Position numbers and translations under genes: made by a program
Part shown: positions 1-7,322 of the stretch, in pieces
How the letters are laid out: every line of letters starts with the position of its first letter
Numbering within the stretch: the first letter of the stretch is position 1
Notes under the pieces: generated by a model
Databases searched by the model: none
Told to the model about the DNA's origin: nothing
Seen by the model: the letters and a program-made list of their open reading frames with translations, nothing else
NCBI GenBank assembly: GCA_023435825.1
Contig: JAEZMB010000186.1
Coordinates: 1 to 19,125, forward strand
Length of the DNA: 19,125 nt
Direction: 5' to 3'
Source of the DNA: Pseudomonadota bacterium
GTDB lineage: Bacteria; Desulfobacterota; Desulfovibrionia; Desulfovibrionales; Desulfovibrionaceae

Positions 1-1636
<1,636 letters not shown>

Positions 1637-1691
1637 TTTTCTCAAGCGTGGCGTATTTGCCCTGTGCAATAGCGCAACTCGTGGCGTTTCC

Positions 1692-1703
1692 GCAACATGT
1701 TGC
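1692..1703. promoter_or_regulatory. 12-bp perfect palindrome, probable upstream activator site
   Basis: GCAACATGTTGC reads the same on both strands. It lies just upstream of the chosen ATG of the sigma-54 activator and about 145 bp upstream of the -24 element of the divergent gene, a normal enhancer distance. I infer that it is a binding site for the activator's Fis-type HTH, possibly also autoregulatory. Confidence 0.6.
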
Positions 1704-1770
1704 AAATTTGCCAAGCCACTGTTTTTTCAGGGTTTGCCGATTTTCAGCCTAGAATAGTCGATGCTTTTTT

Positions 1771-1780
1771 GCAACATGGC
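1771..1780. promoter_or_regulatory. Partial second copy of the activator-site palindrome
   Basis: GCAACATGGC preceded by a T-run repeats the half-site TTTGCAACATG of the palindrome at 1692-1703 (as read on the minus strand there) but with a degenerate second half. It is about 70 bp upstream of the -24 element. Paired strong and weak sites are common for enhancer-binding proteins. Confidence 0.45.
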
Positions 1781-1828
1781 ATGGCTTTTTCGCGGATTCA
1801 TCAGACGACTAAAATAATTATCTCATAA

Positions 1829-1841
1829 AATCAATATGTTA
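1829..1841 (+). promoter_or_regulatory. IHF-type bending site
   Basis: AATCAATATGTTA matches the IHF consensus WATCAANNNNTTR at every fixed position and sits in an AT-rich stretch (about 1805-1847). It lies between the putative activator sites and the -24/-12 promoter, exactly where IHF bends DNA to bring the activator to sigma-54 polymerase. Confidence 0.6.
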
Positions 1842-1847
1842 AAATAA

Positions 1848-1863
1848 TGGCACGCGCGTTGCT
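1848..1863 (+). promoter_or_regulatory. Sigma-54 (-24/-12) promoter
   Basis: TGGCACGCGCGTTGCT matches the sigma-54 consensus TGGCAC-N5-TTGCW exactly, with GG at 1849-1850 and GC at 1861-1862 separated by the required 10 bp. Transcription would start about 12 bp further on, leaving a leader of some 55 nt before the ATG at 1930. An imperfect inverted repeat (ACGCG...GTTGCT at 1852-1863 against AGCAAC...CGCGT at 1872-1884) overlaps the -12 element and start site, so a repressor could also act here. Confidence 0.88.
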
Positions 1864-1929
1864 AATAGAGAAGCAACAACGCGTGAGCAACCGCAAACAA
1901 CCTGCGAAGTTTTTATAAAGGAGACCGCC

Positions 1930-2292
1930 ATGAACGCCACCACCACCACCACCAAGACCCGCCTGACCGTGAAGCCCTTGGAAAACTACACCATCGAAGG
2001 CACCAGCGAATGTTCCGCCTGCGGCCGCGCCGTGAAGATGCAGCTTCTCATCGAGAACGACATCATCGTCGACGCCGGCGGCACGGTCGAAAGCTGCGGC
2101 TACAGCCGCGAGTGCATGGCCGCCCTGTGCGCCACCGTCAAGGGCATGAATGTTCTGGACGCCCAGACCGTGTCCAGTGAAGATTTCCAGCCGCTGATGA
2201 CCCGCGTCATCGAAAAGCTCGGCTGCGACAACTGGTGTGTGGCGGCGTTGCGCATCGCCCTGCGCAACTATCGCCTCAGGGAAGCGGCTTAG
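1930..2292 (+). CDS. Small IscU/NifU-N-like iron-sulfur cluster scaffold protein
   Basis: The 120-residue cytoplasmic protein aligns by eye with the IscU/NifU N-terminal scaffold fold, on which Fe-S clusters are built and passed on. The three scaffold cysteines can be placed: C31 in ACGR (family CGD), C56 in ESCG (family GCG) and C99 in KLGC (family KLHC). Two things are unusual. The conserved aspartate after the first cysteine is R33, and there are four extra cysteines (C28, C62, C67, C103), giving CxxC and CxxxC spacings. In IscU, changing that aspartate is known to stabilise the bound cluster, so this protein may hold rather than transfer its cluster. A good ribosome site, AAGGAG, precedes the ATG. 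Expression should need sigma-54 and the divergent activator. It stands alone, without a desulfurase neighbour. Family assignment is moderate; the role is inferred. Confidence 0.72.
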   Translation: MNATTTTTKTRLTVKPLENYTIEGTSECSACGRAVKMQLLIENDIIVDAGGTVESCGYSRECMAALCATVKGMNVLDAQTVSSEDFQPLMTRVIEKLGCDNWCVAALRIALRNYRLREAA

Positions 2293-2345
2293 GCGCCCCG
2301 CTCCCCAACATCGGACACAACCCGTCCCACGCGGGCGTCCGGACA

Positions 2346-2386
2346 GGCCGGGAACCGACCGCCGCTATCGGTTCCCGGCCTTTTTT
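2346..2386 (+). terminator. Strong rho-independent terminator
   Basis: A perfect 13-bp stem (2346-2358 with 2368-2380), a 9-nt loop and six T residues at 2381-2386 follow the scaffold gene by about 50 nt. It separates that sigma-54 unit from glycogen phosphorylase. Confidence 0.95.
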
Positions 2387-2417
2387 GCGTCCTTTTCCCG
2401 ACAAGCGCCGCCGGCCT

Positions 2418-2446
2418 TTGACAGTCCCTTCCGGCTCCCGTAGAGA
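2418..2446 (+). promoter_or_regulatory. Possible sigma-70-type promoter for glycogen phosphorylase
   Basis: An exact TTGACA (2418-2423) is followed after 17 bp by TAGAGA (2441-2446), a weak -10. It lies between the terminator and the ATG at 2491. Confidence 0.45.
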
Positions 2447-2490
2447 CTGGATCAGAATCCCACCATAACGCCGCGTCAGGGGAGCACGCC

Positions 2491-4944
2491 ATGGCCAAGC
2501 CCGCCGCCCCGGATTTCCACCAGATCGAATCCCTCGGAGAGGACATCAAGCGGTACGTCCTGTCCATCCTCGGCAACGACCTCTATCCCCCCGATCCCTT
2601 TCGCTACTACAGCGGTTTGGCCTACGCCATCCGCGAACGCCTCATCAAGATGTGGCTGGCCACCCAGGCCTCGTATTACGACTCCATGTCCAAGCGGGTC
2701 TATTACCTGTCCATGGAGTTTCTGCCCGGCCGCTTCCTCATGAACTACATCACCAACATGGGCATGGAGGACGGCTGCCGCCAGGCCGCCGCCGACCTGG
2801 GCTTCGGCCTTGAAGACCTGGCCGAGGAGGAGCGCGACGCGGGCCTTGGCAACGGGGGCCTGGGGCGTCTGGCCTCCTGCTACATGGATTCCATGGCCAC
2901 CCAGCGCATCCCGGGCTACGGCTACGGCATCCTCTACGACTACGGCCTGTTCCATCAACGCATCGTGAACGGCTGGCAGGAGGAGGAGGCCGACAACTGG
3001 CGACGCCACGGCAGTCCCTGGGTCATCGACCGGGTGGAGCATCTCTATGAAGTGAAATTCTACGGCCGCAGCGAAGCCTACACCGACCCCCAAGGGGCGC
3101 TGCGCTACCGCTGGGCCGAAGCCGACACGGTCATGGCCCTGCCCTGCGACATCCTCATCCCGGGCCATGGCGGCAAGCACGTCACCAACATGCGGCTGTG
3201 GGCCGCCGCCTCGTCCACCGGCTTTTCCCTGCGCGACTTCAACCAGGGCGATTTCCTGGGGGCCATGCAGTCGAAGATCCTGTCGGAAAACATCTCCAAG
3301 GTGCTCTATCCCAACGACGAACCCATCCAGGGCAAGGAACTGCGCCTGCGCCAGCAGTATTTCCTGGTGGCCGCCACCCTGCGCGACATCATCCGCCGCC
3401 ACAAGAAATCCGGCCCGGGCTTCGACGAGTTCCCGGACCAGGTGGCCATCCAGCTCAACGACACCCACCCGACCATCGCCGTGGCCGAGCTCATGCGCAT
3501 CCTCGTGGACGAGGAGTTCCTTGGCTGGGACGAGGCCTGGGACATCTGCCGCCGCACGTTTGCCTACACCAACCACACCGTGCTGCCCGAGGCCCTGGAG
3601 ACCTGGCCGGCCGATCTGCTGGGCCGGGTGCTGCCGCGCCATCTGGAAATCATCGCCGAGATCGACCGCCGCTTCCTGCTGGAAGTGGCCGCCGCCCACC
3701 CCGGCGACCAGGGCCGGCAAAACCGGCTGGCCATCATTGACCCGGGCAGCCGCCGGGTGCGCATGGCCCACCTGGCCATCGTCGGCAGCCACAAGGTCAA
3801 CGGCGTGGCCAGGCTGCACTCCGATATCCTGCGCGAAAAGGTTTTTCCGGAGTTCGACGCCCTGTACCCGGGCAAGTTCACCAACGTCACCAACGGCATC
3901 ACGCCCAGGCGCTGGCTGCTCCAGGCCAACCCGGCCCTGTCGCGGCTGATTACCTCGCGCATCGGCCCGGACTGGGCCACCGACCTCGACCGGCTGGCCG
4001 AGCTGCTGCCCCTGGCCGACGACCCGGATTTCCGCAAGGACTGGCGGGCGGCCAAGCGGGAGAACAAGAAGCGGCTGGCCCGCTACGTGCTGCGCAAATC
4101 CGGCATGGGCATCAACCCGGACACGCTGTTCGACGTCCAGGTCAAGCGCATGCACGAATACAAGCGCCAATTCTTAAACGTCCTGCACGTGGTGACGCTC
4201 TACAACCGCCTGCGCCGCGACCCCCATCTCGTCGCGCCGCCGCGTACCGTGCTCATCGGCGGCAAGGCCGCGCCGGGCTATTTCATGGCCAAGCGCATCA
4301 TCCGGCTCATCACCGCCGTGGCCGAGACCATAAACGCCGACGACGCCGTGCGCAGCCGGCTGCGGGTGGTGTTTTTGCCCAACTACTGCGTATCCCAGGC
4401 GGAAAAGGTCATCCCGGCCGCCGACCTGTCCCAGCAGATCTCCACGGCCGGCATGGAAGCCTCGGGCACGGGCAACATGAAGTTCGCCCTAAACGGCGCC
4501 CTGACCATCGGCACCCTGGACGGGGCCAACATCGAGATCATGGAGGCCGTGGGGCGGGAGAACATCTTCATCTTTGGGCTGACGGCCAAGGAAGTGGAGG
4601 CCACCCGGGCCGCCGGCTACGACCCCAATCGGCGCGTGGCCGCCGACGCCGAGCTGGCCGAGGCCCTGGACATGATCGGCAAGGGCTATTTCACGCCGGC
4701 CGAGCCGGACCTGTTTACGCCCATCCTCGACAACCTGCTGCACCACGGCGACTACTATCTGGTCACGGCCGACTACCGGGCCTGCCTGGAGGCCCAGGAC
4801 GCGGCGGGCGCCCTCTACCTTGATCCCGAGGCCTGGACCGCGGCCTCGATCCGCAACACCGCCAACATGGGCTTTTTCTCCAGCGACCGGGCGGTGTTGG
4901 AATACGCCAAGAACATCTGGAACATCGAACCGTTGGGAGAATAG
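2491..4944 (+). CDS. glgP: Glycogen/alpha-glucan phosphorylase
   Basis: The enzyme removes terminal glucose from alpha-1,4-glucans with phosphate, giving glucose 1-phosphate, and uses pyridoxal phosphate. At 817 residues it has the usual full length for bacterial GlgP. Visible family signatures are EFLPGR (76-81), GNGGLGRLA (120-128), the conserved KRMHEYKRQ segment (about 550-558) and the PLP-binding block EASGTGNMKFALNG, whose Schiff-base lysine is K664. The ATG follows a ribosome site of the AGGGGAG type. The gene stands alone, without other glycogen genes in the window, between a strong terminator and the convergent carbonic anhydrase gene. It probably serves endogenous glycogen use during energy limitation. 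Allosteric control cannot be read from the sequence. Confidence 0.97.
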   Translation: MAKPAAPDFHQIESLGEDIKRYVLSILGNDLYPPDPFRYYSGLAYAIRERLIKMWLATQASYYDSMSKRVYYLSMEFLPGRFLMNYITNMGMEDGCRQAAADLGFGLEDLAEEERDAGLGNGGLGRLASCYMDSMATQRIPGYGYGILYDYGLFHQRIVNGWQEEEADNWRRHGSPWVIDRVEHLYEVKFYGRSEAYTDPQGALRYRWAEADTVMALPCDILIPGHGGKHVTNMRLWAAASSTGFSLRDFNQGDFLGAMQSKILSENISKVLYPNDEPIQGKELRLRQQYFLVAATLRDIIRRHKKSGPGFDEFPDQVAIQLNDTHPTIAVAELMRILVDEEFLGWDEAWDICRRTFAYTNHTVLPEALETWPADLLGRVLPRHLEIIAEIDRRFLLEVAAAHPGDQGRQNRLAIIDPGSRRVRMAHLAIVGSHKVNGVARLHSDILREKVFPEFDALYPGKFTNVTNGITPRRWLLQANPALSRLITSRIGPDWATDLDRLAELLPLADDPDFRKDWRAAKRENKKRLARYVLRKSGMGINPDTLFDVQVKRMHEYKRQFLNVLHVVTLYNRLRRDPHLVAPPRTVLIGGKAAPGYFMAKRIIRLITAVAETINADDAVRSRLRVVFLPNYCVSQAEKVIPAADLSQQISTAGMEASGTGNMKFALNGALTIGTLDGANIEIMEAVGRENIFIFGLTAKEVEATRAAGYDPNRRVAADAELAEALDMIGKGYFTPAEPDLFTPILDNLLHHGDYYLVTADYRACLEAQDAAGALYLDPEAWTAASIRNTANMGFFSSDRAVLEYAKNIWNIEPLGE

Positions 4945-4956
4945 ATGGTTTCTTCC

Positions 4957-5000
4957 CCGGGGCGGGGCCGGACCAGGGTCGTCAGGCTGGCCCGCCCCGG
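4957..5000. other. GC-rich hairpin between convergent genes
   Basis: CCGGGGCGGGGCC (4957-4969) can pair with GGCCCGCCCCGG (4989-5000) with one bulged base. There is no T-run on either strand, so it may slow polymerase between the phosphorylase and carbonic anhydrase genes but is not a standard terminator. Confidence 0.4.
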
Positions 5001-5052
5001 AAGCTTATGGCGCGTCCAGGGCGGAGGTGATCCTTTGCGGGGAGATCGGTGG

Positions 5053-5733
5053 TCAGGTCGCCTCGCCCCGGGAGGGGGACGGCGCGGATGGGGTTTCGCA
5101 GCGGGCCACCAGCGGTTCGAAGCTGCCGGTTTCGGGCAGGTAGCTTAACAGTTCGCCGCGCTCCAGATCGAAATACCAGCCGTGCAGGTGCATTTCGCCG
5201 CGCATGACCGGTTCGAACACCCAGGGGAAGGTCAGCAGGTTTTCCAGCGACACCAGCACGGCGGCCTTTTCGCAGGCATGCTGGCGCAGGTGGAAGTCCT
5301 TGTCGGCCAGCTTCTCGTTGACCTCGCGCAGGGCCGGCTCGGCGATTTTGACCCAGGGGGCGATGAATTCGCCGAGCTTTTCCTTTTGGGGATGCATGAG
5401 CGCCTGGATGCCACCGCAGCAGGAATGGCCCAGCACGATGACATGCTCCACGCCAAGCACCCGCACGGCGTATTCCACGGCGGCGCTGACGCCGTGGTTG
5501 CCCGGGGTTTTCTCGTAGGGCGGCACGAGGTTGGCCACGTTTCGCACCACGAACATGTCGCCGGGTTCGCAGCCGGTGAGGATGGCCGGGTCCACGCGGG
5601 AGTCGGAGCAGGCGATGACCAGGACCTTTGGCGTCTGGCCGCGCTTGAGATCGGCAAAAAAGGTGCTGCCGTCGCAGAAATAGGTGCGCTGGAAGTTCTT
5701 GAATCCGGCCAGGAAACGGGGAATGTCCTTCAT
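5053..5733 (-). CDS. Beta-class carbonic anhydrase
   Basis: This zinc enzyme of 226 residues interconverts CO2 and bicarbonate in the cytoplasm. The hallmark motif CSDSR gives zinc ligand C42 and the Asp-Arg dyad D44/R46. HSCCGG gives the other zinc ligands H103 and C106. The region NVAN (65-68) and the following glycine-rich loop are typical of the active site. Length is normal for the family. A GGAG lies 10 nt upstream of the ATG. The last dozen residues are a Ser/Pro-rich tail of no known function. It is convergent with glgP and divergent from the ATPase block, so it is probably transcribed alone; I see no convincing promoter upstream. It could supply bicarbonate for carboxylation or pH balance. 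Confidence 0.96.
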   Translation of the reverse strand: MKDIPRFLAGFKNFQRTYFCDGSTFFADLKRGQTPKVLVIACSDSRVDPAILTGCEPGDMFVVRNVANLVPPYEKTPGNHGVSAAVEYAVRVLGVEHVIVLGHSCCGGIQALMHPQKEKLGEFIAPWVKIAEPALREVNEKLADKDFHLRQHACEKAAVLVSLENLLTFPWVFEPVMRGEMHLHGWYFDLERGELLSYLPETGSFEPLVARCETPSAPSPSRGEAT

Positions 5734-6007
5734 GGGGCAGGAACTCCGGGGGGGCCTTGGACAGGCGCGCCCGCATGGTGAAAAACTGGCGGGAGAAGGC
5801 TTCGCACCGAAGCGCCAACATCCCGATTCTCAACGACAACGCGCACTCGGGCATCGTGCGGGAAGCCGGAAAGTCGTCCGGTTCCTTGCCCACCCGCGCT
5901 GTTGTTTTCTAGCATCGTCGCCGAGGGTCCGTCCAGCCGAGGCCGTACGCCGCGCATCCGAGACCTTTTCTGCCATCAAATTCGTTGCCAACATTTGCGT
6001 TGGGAGA
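5734..6007. other. Divergent intergenic region, left part
   Basis: Some 350 bp separate the carbonic anhydrase start from the first ATPase start. The left part is GC-rich and carries no gene that I can support; the apparent reading frames through it have no ribosome site and non-protein-like composition. A small stem CCGGA/TCCGG occurs at about 5869-5884. The regulatory signals are in the right part (5984-6068). Confidence 0.5.
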
Positions 6008-6068
6008 TTGACAGCGGCCCTGTTCCCAAATAGACAGGGGGCCAGTCGCCAACAACTTCGTTGGCAAC
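5984..6068. repeat. Inverted repeat bracketing the ATPase promoter
   Basis: GTTGCCAAC (5984-5992) and its exact reverse complement GTTGGCAAC (6060-6068) flank the promoter candidate at 6008-6036. The right copy also forms a local hairpin, GCCAAC (6048-6053) with GTTGGC (6060-6065). Between them CCCTGT (6018-6023) pairs with ACAGGG (6034-6039) across the -10. This could be an operator set or an RNA leader structure. Confidence 0.5.
6008..6036 (+). promoter_or_regulatory. Probable sigma-70-type promoter for the ATPase pair
   Basis: TTGACA (6008-6013), a 17-bp spacer, then TAGACA (6031-6036). The -35 is perfect and the -10 is weak, which fits a promoter kept low or helped by a regulator binding the surrounding inverted repeats. 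Confidence 0.5.
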
Positions 6069-6089
6069 AAGCCTGCTGGGAGAACGGTC

Positions 6090-7310
6090 ATGCGCAAACT
6101 TCCTGGAGAAGTCGGCAACTGGGTGTCGGGGGACCGCTTTTGGGGACGCGAGAAGGAAATCGAGCGCCTCCTGGAGCTGCTCGCCGACGGCGCGAATGTT
6201 TCCATCATCGCCCAGCGGCGTATCGGCAAAACCAGCCTCATGCGCGAGGTCGGCAACCGGCTGCCGCCCGACTATCTCGTCTTGCACGTCGATCTACAGC
6301 ACGCCAAGGACGCGGCCGACATGGTCGTCCAGCTCGCGCTGGCCACCAAGCCCCATGCCGGGCTGTGGGCCAAGACCAGGACGGTCTTCGCGAACCTGCT
6401 GCAGGCCGTGCGCGACAGCATAGAGTCCATTTCCGCCTATGAGCTTGAAATTCAACTCCGGGCCGGCTTGTCCGGCGGCGCATGGCAGGAAAAAGGCAGT
6501 CACCTGCTGGCCGAGCTCGCCAAGACGGGCAAGCCGGTGGTCATCTTCATTGACGAGCTGCCCATCCTGGTCAACCGGATGCTGGAGGACGGCAACAGCG
6601 GCAAGGCGGCCGTGCACACCCTGCTGACCTGGCTGCGGGCCCAGGCCATAGCCCATGCCGGACATATCCGCATGGTTTTCGCCGGCTCCATCGGGCTTGA
6701 GCCGGTGCTGGGACGGACCGGTCTCACGGCGGACATCAACCACCTGACGCCCTTTCTGCTCGATCCCTGGCCGACCCCTGTGGCCATGGATTGCCTGCTG
6801 GCCCTGGCCGCGCACCGGGGCATCGACTTGCCCGAGGAGGCCGCCCGGCGCATGCTCGAATTGCTGGGCTGCAACATCCCCCATCATGTGCAGCTCTTTT
6901 TTGTCCAAGTGCGGGAGCATTGCCTGTACGCTGAGCGAACCACCTGCGAGCCTGCGGAGATCGACGAGATCTTCGCTCGTAGAATGCTCAGCACCAAGGG
7001 GCATGCGGAGCTGTCCCACATGGAAGAGCGCCTCGAAATGGTGCTTGAAAAGGCCGAGCTGCCCCTGGCCATGGAGCTGCTCACCCAGACCGCCGTCGCC
7101 GGTTCCCTCGGCCGGCAGGCCATACAAGCCCTGTGCGCCCGAAACGGCCTTGCCCGGGAAGACATGGGGAGACGCCTGCCGCCTCTTTTTGAAATCTTCG
7201 AACACGACGGCTATCTCGAAAGAAACCAGGCCGGGGAATACGTGTTCGTGTCCAACCTGCTGCGCCAGTGGTGGCGCGCCCGGTTCGAGGCCTTTTTCGA
7301 AACCGTGTAG
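6090..7310 (+). CDS. STAND/ATPase_2-type P-loop ATPase with C-terminal winged helix
   Basis: This 406-residue protein has the layout of the archaeal-type ATPase_2 group of STAND NTPases: an N-terminal FWGRE motif (17-21), Walker A AQRRIGKTS (41-49, K47), Walker B VVIFIDE (150-156, D155), a sensor-1-like strand RMVFAGS (194-200), then a helical region and a winged-helix-like C-terminus ending in the NLLRQWWRARF type of segment common in this family. No nuclease, protease, TIR or membrane segment is visible, so any effector must be elsewhere. The ATG has GGGAG 7 nt upstream. It ends 12 bp before a second, larger ATPase and is surely co-transcribed with it. STAND proteins act as ligand-triggered switches; some are antiviral. 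A defence or stress role is inferred from context only. Confidence 0.85.
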   Translation: MRKLPGEVGNWVSGDRFWGREKEIERLLELLADGANVSIIAQRRIGKTSLMREVGNRLPPDYLVLHVDLQHAKDAADMVVQLALATKPHAGLWAKTRTVFANLLQAVRDSIESISAYELEIQLRAGLSGGAWQEKGSHLLAELAKTGKPVVIFIDELPILVNRMLEDGNSGKAAVHTLLTWLRAQAIAHAGHIRMVFAGSIGLEPVLGRTGLTADINHLTPFLLDPWPTPVAMDCLLALAAHRGIDLPEEAARRMLELLGCNIPHHVQLFFVQVREHCLYAERTTCEPAEIDEIFARRMLSTKGHAELSHMEERLEMVLEKAELPLAMELLTQTAVAGSLGRQAIQALCARNGLAREDMGRRLPPLFEIFEHDGYLERNQAGEYVFVSNLLRQWWRARFEAFFETV

Positions 7311-7322
7311 GAGACGGCCGGC

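Noticed and set aside
1637..1714. Longer N-terminus of the sigma-54 activator from TTG 1714
   Set aside because: There is no ribosome site, the added residues do not resemble the family, and the segment contains the perfect palindrome better explained as a regulatory site.
2476..4170. Minus-strand frame of 564 codons opposite glgP
   Set aside because: It is the antisense shadow of glycogen phosphorylase, with the same GC-driven composition and no motif.
4945..5148. Short plus-strand frame directly after glgP
   Set aside because: Its start codon follows the glgP stop by chance; it runs antisense into the carbonic anhydrase 3' end and reads as Gly/Arg-rich noise.
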